A stretch of DNA of 64,000 nucleotides from Ptiloglossa arizonensis (lineage: Eukaryota > Arthropoda > Insecta > Hymenoptera > Colletidae): positions 186,001 to 250,000 of the forward strand of contig NW_027478782.1 of the NCBI RefSeq assembly GCF_051014685.1, read 5' to 3'. Position 1 is the first letter of the stretch, and every line of letters begins with the position of its first letter. A program made the position numbers and the translations under genes. Below the pieces are notes generated by a model. That model had not been told where the DNA came from. It ran no database searches and saw only the letters and a program-made list of their open reading frames with translations. This document shows, piece by piece, positions 23,881-37,050 of the stretch.

Positions 23881-24379
23881 ACCATCAAAACTTTCGCAAT
23901 TCTGATACACGAAACCAATAACTACAAAGGCCTAGGGGAAAAATACACATACCGTTGTAATCGGGCGAGTTTCCACTTTCAGATGCAACAGGAATTTTTC
24001 GAGTTCGTCAATCCGTTCGCGAGATATGGGAGTTTGAAGTTACGGAATGTTTGACAAACCATCAAAATTCTCGCTGGTCTGATACTCGAAATCAATAACT
24101 TGAATGGCCTAGGGGAAAAATACACATACCGATGTAATCGGGCGAGTTTCTACTTTCAGATGGATAAGGAATTCCCCGAGTTCGTCAATCCGTTCGCGAG
24201 ATATGGGAGTTTGAAACTAAGGAATGGTTGAGAAACCATCAAAGTTTTCGCAAGTCTGATACTCGAATCCAATAACTACTATGGCCTAGGGCAAAAATAC
24301 GCATACCGTTGTAATCGGGCTACTTTCTGCTTTCAGATGCAACAGGAATTTCTCGAGTTCGTCAATCCGTTCGCGAGAT

Positions 24380-25793
24380 ATGGGAGTTTGAAATTAAGGA
24401 ATGTTTGAGAAACCATCAAAATTTTCGCGAGTCTGATACTCGAAACCAATTACTACTATGGCGTAGGGCAAAAATACACATACCGTTGACGTCGGGCGAC
24501 TTTCTACGTTCAGATGCAACAGGAATTTCTGCAGTTCATCAATCCGTGCGCGAGATATGGGAGTTTGAAGTTAAGGAACGCTTGAGAAACCACCAAATTT
24601 TCGCATGTCTGATACTCGAAACCAATAACTACTATGGCGTAGGGCAAAAATACACATACCCTTGTAATCGGGCGAGTCTCTGCTTTCAGATGCAACAGGA
24701 ATTTCTCGATTTCGTCAATCCGTTCGCGAGATATGGGGGTTTGAAGTTAAGGAATGGTTGAGAAACAATCAAAATTTTCGCATGTCTGATACTCGAAACC
24801 AATAACTACTATTGCCTAGGCCAAAAATACGCATGCCGTTGTAATCGGGCGAGTTTCTGCTTTCAGATGCAATAGGAATTTCTCGAGTTTGTCAATCCGT
24901 TTGCGAGATATGGGAGTTTGAAGTTAAGGAATGGTTGTGAAACCATCAAAATTTCCGCAAGTATGATAATCGAAACCAATAACCACAATGGCCTAGGGGA
25001 AAAATACACATACCGTTGTAATCGGGCGAGTTTCTTCTTCCAGATGCATCAGGAAATTCTCGAGTTCGTCAATCCGTTCGCGAGATATGGGAGTTTGAAA
25101 TTAAGGAATGTTTGAGAAACCATCAAAATTTTCGCGAGTCTGATACTCGAAACCAATTACTACTATGGCGTAGGGCAAAAATACACATACCGTTGACGTC
25201 GGGCGACTTTCTACGTTCAGATGCAACAGGAATTTCTGCAGTTCATCAATCCGTGCGCGAGATATGGGAGTTTGAAGTTAAGGAACGCTTGAGAAACCAC
25301 CAAATTTTCGCAAGTCTGATACTCGAAACCAATAACTACTATGGCGTAGGGCAAAAATACACATACCCTTGTAATCGGGCGAGTCTCTGCTTTCAGATGC
25401 AACAGGAATTTCTCGATTTCGTCAATCCGTTCGCGAGATATGGGAGTTTGAAGTTAAGGAATGGTTGAGAAACAATCAAAATTTTCGCATGTCTGATACT
25501 CGAAACCAATAACTACTATTGCCTAGGCCAAAAATACGCATGCCGTTGTAATCGGGCGAGTTTCTGCTTTCAGATGCAATAGGAATTTCTCGAGTTTGTC
25601 AATCCGTTCGCGAGATATGGGAGTTTGAAGTTAAGGAATGGTTGTGAAACCATCAAAATTTCCGCAAGTATGATAATCGAAACCAATAACCACAATGGCC
25701 TAGGGGAAAAATACACATACCGTTGTAATCGGGCGAGTTTCTTCTTCCAGATGCATCAGGAAATTCTCGAGTTCGTCAATTCGTTCGCGACAT
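24380..25793 (+). repeat. Tandem duplication of a 4-mer (2 x 707 bp)
   Basis: 24380-25086 and 25087-25793 repeat the same order (F, A, A, C) at a constant 707-bp offset. The 1 bp missing from 4 x 177 is explained by the CCACCAAATTTTCG deletion near 24590, which is present again near 25297. I see only a few differences, such as GCATGTCT/GCAAGTCT and TATGGGGG/TATGGGAG. The shared deletion and near-identity mark a recent event. Confidence 0.88.
25121..25297 (+). repeat. Monomer subtype F (representative, 177 bp)
   Basis: Markers are TTCGCGAGTCTGATACTCG, ACCAATTACTACTATGGCG, CCGTTGACGTCGGGCGAC, TTTCTACGTTCAG, TTTCTGCAGTTCATC and CCGTGCGCG. It gains AatII-type GACGTC and PstI-type CTGCAG sites. 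F copies occur only between about 18.2 and 28.0 kb (near 18.22, 22.12, 24.41, 25.12, 26.18, 27.24 and 27.77 kb), so this is a locally confined variant spread by the duplications of that domain. Confidence 0.85.
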
Positions 25794-26339
25794 ATGGGAG
25801 TTTGAAGTTAAGGAATGGTTGAGAAACCATCAAAATTTTCGCTGGTATGATACTCGAAACAAATAACTGGAATGGCCTAGGGGAAAAGTACACACACCAT
25901 TGTAATGGGTCGAGTTTCCACTTTCAGATGCAACAGGAATTTCTCGAGTTCGTCAATCCGTTCGCGAGATATGGGAGTTTGAAATTAAGGAATGGTTGAG
26001 AAACCATCAAAATTTTCGCAAGTCTGATACTCGAATCCAATAACTACTATTGCCTAGGGCAAAAATACGCATACCGTTGTAATCGGGCGAGTTTCTGCTT
26101 TCAGATGCAACAGGAATTTCTCGAGTTCGTCAATCCGTTCGCGAGATATGGGAGTTTGAAGTTAAGGAATGGTTGACAAACCATCAAAATTTTCGCGAGT
26201 CTGATACTCGAAACCAATTACTGCTATGGCGTAGGGCAAAAATACACATACCGTTGACGTCGGGCGACTTTCTACGTTCAGATGCAACAGGAATTTCTGC
26301 AGTTCGTCAATCCGTGCGCGAGATATGGGAGTTTGAAGT

Positions 26340-29290
26340 TAAGGAACGCTTGAGAAACCATCAAAATTTTCGCAAGTCTGATACTCGAAACCAATAACTA
26401 CTATGGCCTAGGGCAAAAATACACATACCGTTGTAATCGGGCGAGTTTCTACTTTCAGATGGAACAGGAATTTCTCGAGTTCGTCAATCCGTTCGCGAGA
26501 TATGGGAGTTTGAAATTAAGGAATGGTTGAGAAACCATCAAAATTTTCGCATGTCTGATACTCGAATCCAATAACTACTATGGCCTAGGGCAAAAATACG
26601 CATACCATTGTAATCGGGCTACTTTCTGCTTTCAGGTGCAACAGGAATTTCTCGAGTTCGTCAATCCGTTCGCGAGATATGGGAGTTTGAAGTTAAGGAA
26701 TGGTTGACAAACCATCAAAATTTTCGTTGGTCTGCTACTCGAAACCAATAACTTGAATGGCCTAGGGAAAAATACACATACCGTTGTAATCGGGCGAGTT
26801 TCTGCTTTCAGATGCAACAGGAATTTTTCGAGTCCGTCAATCCGTTCGCGAGATATGGGAGTTTGAAGTTAAGGAATGGTTGAGAAACCATCAAAATTTT
26901 CGCAAGTCTGATACCCGAAACCAATAACTACAAAGGCCTAGGGGAAATATACACATACCGTTGTAATCGGGCGAGTTTCTTCTTCCAGATGCATCAGGAA
27001 ATTCTCGAGTTCGTCAATTCGTTCGCGACATATGGGAGTTTGAAGTTAAGGAATGGTTGAGAAACCATCAAAATTTTCGCAAGTCTGATACTCGAAACCA
27101 ATAACTACTATTGCCTAGGGCAAAAATACGCATACTGTTGTAATCGGGCGAGTTTCTGCTTTCAGATGCAACAGGAATTTCTCCAGTTCGTCAATCCGTT
27201 CGCGAGATGTGGGAGTTTGAAGTTAAGGAATGTTTGAGAAACCATCAAAATTTTCGCGAGTCTGATACTCGAAACCAATTACTGCTATGGCGTAGGGCAA
27301 AAATACACATACCGTTGACGTCGGGCGACTTTCTACGTTCAGATGCAACAGGAATTTCTGCAGTTCGTCAATCCGTGCGCGAGATATGGGAGTTTGAAGT
27401 TAAGGAACGCTTGAGAAACCATCAAAATTTTCGCAAGTCTGATACTCGAAACCAATAACTACTACGGCCTAGGGCAAACATACACATACCGTTGTAATCG
27501 GGCTAGTTTCTCCTTTCAGATGCAACAGGAATTTCTCGAGTTCGTCAATCCGTTCGCGAGATATGGGAGTTTGAAGTTAAGGAATGGTTGAGAAATCATC
27601 AAAATTTTCGCAAGTCTGATACTCGAAACCGATAACTACTATTGCCTAGGGCAAAAATACGCGTACCGTTGTGATCGGGCGAGTTTCTGCTTTCAGATGC
27701 AACAGGAATTTCTCGAGTTCGTCAATCCGTTCGCGAGATGTGGGAGTTTGAAGTTAAGGAATGTTTGAGAAACCATCAAAATTTTCGCGAGTCTGATACT
27801 CGAAACCAATTACTGCTATGGCGTAGAGCAAAAATACACATACCGTTGACGTCGGGCGACTTTCTACGTTCAGATGCAACAGGAATTTCTGCAGTTCGTC
27901 AATCCGTGCGCGAGATATGGGAGTTTGAAGTTAAGGAACGCTTGAGAAACCATCAAAATTTTCGCAAGTCTGATACTCGAAACCAATAACTACTATGGCC
28001 TAGGGCAAAAATACACATACCGTTGTAATCGGGCGAGTTTCTACTTTCAGATGGAACAGGAATTTCTCGAGTTCGTCAATCCGTTCGCGAGATATGGGAG
28101 TTTGAAATTAAGGAATGGTTGAGAAACCATCAAAATTTTCGCATGTCTGATACTCGAATCCAATAACTACTATGGCCTAGGGCAAAAATACGCATACCAT
28201 TGTAATCGGGCTACTTTCTGCTTTCAGGTGCAACAGGAATTTCTCGAGTTCGTCAATCCGTTCGCGAGATATGGGAGTTTGAAGTTAAGGAATGGTTGAC
28301 AAACCATCAAAATTTTCGCTGGTCTGCTACTCGAAACCAATAACTTGAATGGCCTAGGGAAAAATACACATACTGTTGTAATCGGGCGAGTTTCTGCTTT
28401 CAGATGCAACAGGAATTTTTCGAGTCCGTCAATCCGTTCGCGAGATATGGGAGTTTGAAGTTAAGGAATGGTTGAGAAACCATCAAAATTTTCGCAAGTC
28501 TGATACCCGAAACCAATAACTACAAAGGCCTAGGGGAAATATACGCATACCGTTGTAATCGGGCGAGTTTCTTCTTCCAGATGCATCAGGAAATTCTCGA
28601 GTTCGTCAATTCGTTCGCGACATATGGGAGTTTGAAGTTAAGGAATGGTTGAGAAACCATCAAAATTTTCGCTGGTATGATACTCGAAACAAATAACTGG
28701 AATGGCCTAGGGGAAAAGTACACACACCATTGTAATGGGTCGAGTTTCCACTTTCAGATGCAACAGGAATTTCTCGAGTTCGTCAATCCGTTCGCGAGAT
28801 ATGGGAGTTTGAAATTAAGGAATGGTTGAGAAACCATCAAAATTTTCGCAAGTCTGATACTCGAAACCAATAACTACTATTGCCTAGGGCAAAAATACGC
28901 ATACTGTTGTAATCGGGCGAGTTTCTGCTTTCAGATGCAACAGGAATTTCTCGAGTTCGTCAATCCGTTCGCGAGATGTGGGAGTTTGAAGTTAAGGAAT
29001 GTTTGAGAAACCATCAAAATTTTCGCAAGTCTGATACTCGAAACCAATAACTATTACGGCCTAGGGCAAAAATACACATACCGTTGTAATCGGGCTAGTT
29101 TCTCCTTTCAGATGCAACAGGAATTTCTCGAGTTCGTCAATCCGTTCGCGAGATATGGGAGTTTGAAGTTAAGGAATGGTTGAGAAATCATCAAAATTTT
29201 CGCAAGTCTGATACTCGAAACCGATAACTACTATTGCCTAGGGCAAAAATACGCGTACCGTTGTGATCGGGCGAGTTTCTGCTTTCAGAT
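26340..29290 (+). repeat. 9-mer HOR, two copies (1592-bp period)
   Basis: 26340-27060 matches about 27932-28652, and 27460-27720 matches about 29052-29312, both at 1592 bp. The variants CAGGTGCAACAGG, CTGGTCTGCTACTCG and GAAACCGATAAC with GCGTACCGTTGTGATC mark the copies. Between the two matching parts the copies differ: the first has an F monomer (about 27240) where the second has a D monomer (about 28665) earlier, so one loss and one gain cancel. A further 531-bp (3-mer) echo links the F monomers at 27240 and 27771. Confidence 0.75.
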
Positions 29291-29399
29291 GCAACAGGAA
29301 TTTCTCGATTTCGTCAATCCGTTCGCGATATATGGGAGTTTGAAGTTAAGGAATGGTTGAGAAATCATCAAAATTTTCGCAAGTCTGATACCCGAAATC

Positions 29400-31850
29400 A
29401 ATAACTACAAAGGCCTAGGGAAAAATACACATACCGTTGTAATCGGGCGAGTTTCTACTTTCAGATGGAACAGGAATTTCTCGAGTTCGTCAATCCGTTC
29501 GCGAGATATGCGAGTTTGAAGTTAAGGAATGGTTGAGAAACCATCAAAATTTTCGCCAGTCTGATACTCGAATCCAATAACTACTATGGCCTAGGGCAAA
29601 AATACACACACCGTTGTAATCGGGCGAGTTTCTGCTTTCAGATGCAACAGGAATTTCTCGAGTTCGTCAATCCGTTCGCGAGATATGGGAGTTTGAAGTT
29701 AAGGAATGGTTGAGAAACCATCAAAATTTTCGCTGGTATGATACTCGAAACTAATAACTAGACTGGCCTAGGGGAAAAGTACACACACCATTGTAATGGG
29801 TCGAGTTTCCACTTTCAGATGCAACAGGAATTTCTCGAGTTCGTCAATCCGTTCGCGAGATATGGGACTTTGAAATTAAGGAATGGTTGAGAAACCATCA
29901 AAATTTTCGCAAGTCTGATACTCGAAACCAATAACTACTACGGCCTAGGGCAAAAATACACATACCGTTGTAATCGGGCTAGTTTCTCCTTTCAGATGCA
30001 ACAGGAATTTCTCGTGTTCGTCAATCCGTTCGCGAGACATGGGAGTTTGAAGTTAAGGAATGGTGGTGAAACCATCAAAATTTTCGCTGGTCTGATACTC
30101 GAAAGCAATAACTGGAATGGCCTAGGGGAAAAGTACACATACCGCTGTAATCGGGCGAGTTTCTACATTCAGATGCAACAGGAATTTCTCGAGTTCCTCG
30201 ATCCGTTCGCGAGATATGGGAGTTTGAAGTTAAGGAAGGGTTGAGAAACCATCAAAACTTTCGCAAGTCTGATACCCGAAACCAATAACTACAATGGCCT
30301 AGGGGAAAAAAAACACACACCGTTGTAATCGGGCGAGTTTCTAATTTCAGATGCAACAGGAATTTCTCGAGTTCGTCAAACCGTTCGCGAGATATGGCAG
30401 TTTGTAGTGAAGGAATGGTTGAGAAACCATCAAAATTTTCGCAAGTCTTATACTCGAAACCAATAACTACTATTGCCTAGGGCAAAAATACGCATTCCGT
30501 TGTAATCGGACGAGTTTCTGCTTTCAGATGCAATAGGAATTTCTCGAGTTCGTCAATCCGTTCGCGAGATATGGGAGTTTGAAGTTAAGGAATGGTTGAG
30601 AATCCATCAAAATTTTCGCAAGTCTGATACTCGAATCCAATAACTACTATGACGTAGGGCAAAAATACACATACCGTTGTAATCGGGCGAGTTTCTACTT
30701 TCAGATGCAGCAGGAATTTCTCGTGTTCGTCAATCCGTTCGCGAGACATGGGAGTTTGAAGTTAAGGAATGGTGGAGAAACCATCAAAATTTTCGAGGGT
30801 CTGATACTCGAAACCAATAACTGGAATGGCCTAGGGGAAAAGTAAACATACCGTTGTAATCGGGCGAGTTTCTACATTCAGATGCAATAGGAATTTCTCG
30901 AGTTCGTCAATCCGTTCGCGAGATATGGGAGTTTGAATATAAGGAATGGTTGAGAAACCTTCAAAATTTTCGCAAGTCTGATTCTCGAAACCAATAACTA
31001 CTATGGCCTAGGGCAAAGATACACATACCGTTGTAATCGGGCGAGTTTCTGCTTTCAGATGCAATAGGAATTTCTCGAGTTCGTCAATCCGTTAGCTTCA
31101 TATGGGAGTTTGAAGTTAAGAAATGGTTGAGAAACCATCAAAATTTTCGCAAGTCTGATACTCGAAACCAATAACCACAATGGCCTAGGGGAAAAACACA
31201 CATACCGTTGTAATCGAGCGAGTTCCTGCTTTCAGATGCATCAGGAAATTCTCGAGTTCGTCAATTCGTTCGCGAGATATGGGAGTTTGAAGTTAAGGAA
31301 TGGTTGAGAAACCATCAAAATTTTCGCAAGTCTGATACCCGAAATCAATAACTACAAAGGCCTAGGGAAAAATAAACATACCGTTGTAATCGTGCGAGTT
31401 TCTACTATCAGATGGAACAGGAATTTCTCGAGTTCGTCAATCCGTTCGCGAGATATGGGAGTTTGAAGATAAGGAATGGTTGAGAATCCATCAAAATTTT
31501 CGCAAGTCTGATACTCGAATCCAATAACTACTATGGCGTAGGGCAAAAATACACATACCGTTGTAATCGGGCGAGTTTCTACTTTCAGATGCAGCAGGAA
31601 TTTCTGGAGTTCGTTAGTCCGTTCGCGAGATATGGGAGTTTGAAGTTAAGGAGCGCTTGAGAAACCATCAAAATTTTCGCATGTCTGATACTCGAAACCA
31701 ATAACTACCATGGCCTAGGGGAAAAATACACATACCGTTGTAATCGGGCGAGTTTCTGCTTTCAGATGCAACAGGAATTTTTCGAGTTCGTCAATCCGTT
31801 CGCGACATATGGGAGTTTGAAGTTAAGGAATGGTTGAGAAATCATCAAAA
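29400..31850 (+). repeat. Satellite mosaic without a clear higher-order period
   Basis: About 14 monomers of mixed subtypes lie here: B, A, D, a pair with GAGACATGGG and GGTGGTGAAACC like those at 10.4 and 13.2 kb, a subtype G copy near 30300, an H copy near 31650. Many private substitutions occur (GTTAGCTTCATATG near 31091, AATTTTCGAGGGTC near 30790, GTGCGAG near 31392). I could not follow a constant offset to any neighbour, so this looks like an older, unhomogenised stretch between two duplicated domains. Confidence 0.65.
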
Positions 31851-31856
31851 TTTTCG

Positions 31857-33930
31857 CTGGTATGAAACTCGAAACCAATAACTGGAATGGCCTAGGGGAA
31901 AAGTACACACACCATTGTAATGGGTCGAGTTTCCACTTTCAGATGCAACAGGTATTACTCAAGTTCGTCAATCCGTTCGCGAGATATGGGAGTTTGAAGT
32001 TAAGGAATGGTTGAGAAACCATCAAAATTTTCGCAATTCTGATACTCGAAACCAATAACTACTATTGCCTAGGGCAAAAATACGCGTACCGTTGTGATCG
32101 GGCGAGTTTCTGCTTTCAGATGCAACAGGAATTTCTCGATTTCGTGAATCCGTTCGCGAGATATGGGAGTTTGAATTTAAGGAATGGTTGAGAAACCATC
32201 AAAATTTTCGCTGGTATGAAACTCGAAACCAATAACTGGAATGGCCTAGGGGAAAAGTACACACACCATTGTAATGGGTCGAGTTTCCACTTTCAGATGC
32301 AACAGGTATTACTCAAGTTCGTCAATCCGTTCGCGAGATATCGGAGTTTGAAGTTAAGGAATGGTTGAGAAACCATCAAAATTTTCGCAATTCTGATACT
32401 CGAAACCAATAACCACAATGGCCTAGGGGAGAAATACACATACCGTTGTAATTGGGCGAGTTTCTGCTTTCAGATGCATCAGGAAATTCTCGAGTTCGTC
32501 ATTTCGTTCGCGAGATATGGGAGTTTGAATTTAAGGAACGGTTGAGAAACCATCAAAATTTTCGCAAGTCTGATACCCGAAATCAATAACTACAAAGGCC
32601 TAGGGAAAAATACACACACCGTTGTAATCGGGCGAGTTTCTACTTTCAGATGGAACAGGAATCTCTCGAGTTCGTCAATCCGTTCGCGAGATATGGGAGT
32701 TTGAAGTTAAGGAATGGTTGAGAAACCATCAAAATTTTCGCAAGTCTGATACTCGAATCCAATAACTACTATGGCCTAGGGCAAAAATACACACGCCGTT
32801 GTAATGGGGCGAGTTTCTGCTTTCAGATGCAATTGGAATTTCCCGAGATCGTCAATCCGTTCGCGAGATATGGGAGTTTGAAGTTAAGGAATGGTTGAGA
32901 AACCATCAAAATTTTCGCAAGTCTGATACCCGAATCCAATAACTACAATGGCCTAGGGGAAAAAAAACACACACCATTGTAATCGGGCGAGTTTCTAATT
33001 TCAGATGCAACAGGAATTTCTCGAGTTCGTCAATCCGTTCGCGAGATATGGGAGTTTGAAGTTAAGGAATGGTTGAGAAACCATCAAAACTTTCGCAAGT
33101 CTGATATTCGAAACCAATAACCACAATGGCCTAGGGGTAAAATACACATACCGTTGTAATCGGGCGAGTTTCTGCTTTCAGATGCATCAGGAAATTCTCG
33201 AGTTCGTCAATCCGTTCGCGAGATATGGGAGTTTGAAGTTAAAGAATGGTTGAGAAACCATCAAAATTTTCGCAAGTCTGATACTCGAATCCAATAACTA
33301 CTATGGCCTAGGGCAAAAATACACACGCCGTTGTAATCGGGCGAGTTTCTGCTTTCAGATGCAATTGGAATTTCCCGAGATCGTCAATCCGTTCGCGAGA
33401 TATGGGAGTTTGAAGTTAAGGAATGGTTGAGAAACCATCAAAATTTTCGCAAGTCTGATATTCGAAACCAATAACCACAATGGCCTAGGGGTAAAATACA
33501 CATACCGTTGTAATCGGGCGAGTTTCTGCTTTCAGATGCATCAGGAAATTCTCGAGTTCGTCAATCCGTTCGCGAGATATGGGAGTTTGAAGTTAAAGAA
33601 TGGTTGAGAAACCATCAAAATTTTCGCAAGTCTGATACTCGAATCCAATAACTACTATGGCCTAGGGCAAAAATACACACGCCGTTGTAATCGGCCGAGT
33701 TTCTGCTTTCAGATGCAACAGGAATTTCTCGAGTTCGTTAATCCGTTCGCGAGATATGGTAGTTTGAAATTAAGGAATGGTTGAGAAACTATCAAAATTT
33801 TCGCAAGTCTGATACACGAAATCAATAACTACAAAGGCCTAGGGAAAAATACACATACCGTTGTAATCGGGCGAGTTTCTACTTTCAGATGGAACAGGAA
33901 TTTCTCGAGTTCGTCAATCCGTTCGCGAGA
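31857..33930 (+). repeat. Variant D-rich block with 2-mer (354 bp) and 14-mer (2474 bp) periods
   Basis: A special D monomer reading CTGGTATGAAACTCG with GTATTACTCAAGTTCG starts at 31857 and again 354 bp later at 32211. The stretch from 32211 to about 33540 recurs from 34685 at an offset of 2474 bp (14 monomers), with ACTTTCGCAAGTCTGATATTCG and GGCCTAGGGGTAAAATAC as shared private variants. Within it, the pair (CGAATCC E monomer, then ATATTCG C monomer) at about 32890-33240 is itself repeated near 33245-33600. Confidence 0.78.
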
Positions 33931-36900
33931 TATGGGAGTTTGAATTTAAGGAATGGTTGAGAAACCATCAAAATTTTCGCAAGTCTGAAACTCGAAACCA
34001 ATAACCACAATGGCCTAGAGGAAAAATACACATACCGTTGTAATCGGGCGAGTTTCTGCTTCCAGATGCATCAGGAAATTCTCGAGTTCGTCAATTCGTT
34101 CGCGAGATGTGGGAGTTTGAAGTTAAGGAATGGTTGAGAAACCATCAAAATTTTCGCAAGTCTGATACCCGAAATCAATAACTACAAAGGCCTAGGGAAA
34201 AATACACATACCGTTGTAATCAGGCGAGTTTCTACTTTCAGATGGAACAGGAATTTCTCGAGTTCCTCAATCCGTTCGCGAGATATGGGAGTTTGAAGTT
34301 AAGGAATGGTTGAGAAATCATCAAAATTTTCGCAAGTCTGATACTCGATTCCAATAACTACTATGGCCTAGGGCAAAAATACACACACCGTTGTAATCGG
34401 GCGAGTTTCTGCTTTCAGATGCATCAGGAAATTCTCGAGTTCGACAATTCGTTCGCGAGATATGGGTGTTTGAAGTTAAGGAATGGTTGAGAAACCATCA
34501 AAATTTTCGCAAGTCTGACACCCGAAATCAATAACTACAAAGGCCTAGGGAAAAATACACATACCGTTGTAATCGGGCGAGTTTCTACTTTCACATGGAA
34601 GAGGAATTTCTCGAGTTCGTCAATCCGTTCGCGAGATATGGGAGTTTGAATTAAGGAATGGTTGAGAAACCATCAAAATTTTCGGTGGTATGAAACTCGA
34701 AACCAATAACTGGAATGGCCTAGGGGAAAAGTACACACACCATTGTAATGGGTCGAGTTTCCACTTTCAGATGCAACAGGTATTACTCAAGTTCGTCAAT
34801 CCGTTCGCGAGATATGGGAGTTTGAAGTTAAGGAATGGTTGAGAAACCATCAAAATTTTCGCAATTCTGATACTCGAAACAAATAACCACAACGGCCTAG
34901 GGGAAAAATACACACACCGTTGTAATTGGGCGAGTTTCTGCTTTCAGATGCATCAGGAAATTCTCGAGTTCGTCATTTAGTTCGCGAGATATGGGAGTTT
35001 GAATTTAAGGAACGGTTGAGAAACCATCAAAATTTTCGCAAGTCTGATACCCGAAATCAATAACTACAAAGGCCTAGGGAAAAATACACACACCGTTGTA
35101 ATCGGGCGAGTTTCTACTTTCAGATGGAACAGGAAACTCTCGAGTTCGTCAATCCGTTCGCGAGATATGGGAGTTTGAAGTTAAGGAATGGTTGAGAAAC
35201 CATCAAAATTTTCGCAAGTCTGATACTCGAATCCAATAACTACTATGGCCTAGGGCAAAAATACACACGCCGTTGTAATCGGGCGAGTTTCTGCTTTCAG
35301 ATGCAATTGGAATTTCCCGAGATCGTCAATCCGTTCGCGAGATATGGGAGTTTGAAGTTAAGGAATGGTTGAGAAACCATCAAAATTTTCGCAAGTCTGA
35401 TACCCGAATCCAATAACTACAATGGCCTAGGGGAAAAAAAACACACACCATTGTAATCGGGCGAGTTTCTAATTTCAGATGCAACAGGAATTTCTCGAGT
35501 TCGTCAATCCGTTCGCGAGATATGGGAGTTTGAAGTTAAGGAATGGTTGAGAAACCATCAAAACTTTCGCAAGTCTGATATTCGAAACCAATAACCACAA
35601 TGGCCTAGGGGTAAAATACACATACCGTTGTAATCGGGCGAGTTTCTGCTTTCAGATGCATCAGGAAATTCTCGAGTTCGTCAATCCGTTCGCGAGATAT
35701 GGGAGTTTGAAGTTAAGGAATGGTTGAGAAACCATCAAAATTTTCGCAAGTCTGATACTCGAATCCAATAACTACTATGGCCTAGGGCAAAAATACACAC
35801 GCCGTTGTAATCGGGCGAGTTTCTGCTTTCAGATGCAATTGGAATTTCCCGAGATCGTCAATCCGTTCGCGAGATATGGGAGTTTGAATTTAAGGAATGG
35901 TTGAGAAACCATCAAAATTTTCGCAAGTCTGAAACTCGAAACCAATAACCACAATGGCCTAGAGGAAAAATACACATACCGTTGTAATCGGGCGAGTTTC
36001 TGCTTCCAGATGCATCAGGAAATTCTCGAGTTCGTCAATTCGTTCGCGAGATGTGGGAGTTTGAAGTTAAGGAATGGTTGAGAAACCATCAAAATTTTCG
36101 CAAGTCTGATACCCGAAATCAATAACTACAAAGGCCTAGGGAAAAATACACATACCGTTGTAATCAGGCGAGTTTCTACTTTCAGATGGAACAGGAATTT
36201 CTCGAGTTCCTCAATCCGTTCGCGAGATATGGGAGTTTGAAGTTAAGGAATGGTTGAGAAATCATCAAAATTTTCGCAAGTCTGATACTCGACTCCAATA
36301 ACTACTATGGCCTAGGGCAAAAATACACACACCGTTGTAATCGGGCGAGTTTCTGCTTTCAGATGCATCAGGAAATTCTCGAGTTCGACAATTCGTTCGC
36401 GAGATATGGGTGTTTGAAGTTAAGGAATGGTTGAGAAACCATCAAAATTTTCGCAAGTCTGACACCCGAAATCAATAACTACAAAGGCCTAGGGAAAAAT
36501 ACACATACCGTTGTAATCGGGCGAGTTTCTACTTTCACATGGAAGAGGAATTTCTCGAGTTCGTCAATCCGTTCGCGAGATATGGGAGTTTGAATTAAGG
36601 AATGGTTGAGAAACCATCAAAATTTTCGCTGGTATGAAACTCGAAACCAATAACTGGAATGGCCTAGGGGAAAAGTACACACACCATTGTAATGGGTCGA
36701 GTTTCCACTTTCAGATGCAACAGGTATTACTCAAGTTCGTCAATCCGTTCGCGAGATATGGGAGTTTGAAGTTAAGGAATGGTTGAGAAACCATCAAAAT
36801 TTTCGCAATTCTGATACTCGAAACAAATAACCACAACGGCCTAGGGGAAAAATACACACACCGTTGTAATTGGGCGAGTTTCTGCTTTCAGATGCATCAG

Positions 36901-37050
36901 GAAATTCTCGAGTTCGTCATTTAGTTCGCGAGATATGGGAGTTTGAATTTAAGGAACGGTTGAGAAACCATCAAAATTTTCGCAAGTCTGATACCCGAAA
37001 TCAATAACTACAAAGGCCTAGGGAAAAATACACACACCGTTGTAATCGGG
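33930..37050 (+). repeat. 11-mer HOR, two partial copies (1944-bp period)
   Basis: 33930-35100 repeats at 35874-37050 at a constant offset of 1944 bp. Shared markers are CAAGTCTGAAACTCG (33981 and 35925), TCAGGCGAGTTTC, GTTCGACAATTCG, the 1-bp deletion giving TTTGAATTAAGG (about 34646 and 36590) and GTCATTTAGTTCGCG. The two copies differ by single bases, for example CGATTCC/CGACTCC and TTCGGTGG/TTCGCTGG. Near 37045 the second copy switches to C-like sequence. Confidence 0.83.

Noticed and set aside
24405..25468. The longest open frames (118 codons, two tandem copies)
   Set aside because: They are the F monomer plus its neighbour in the 707-bp duplication; a 1-bp deletion near 24590 and 25297 merely joins two frames. 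The same peptide pieces appear elsewhere as shorter frames.
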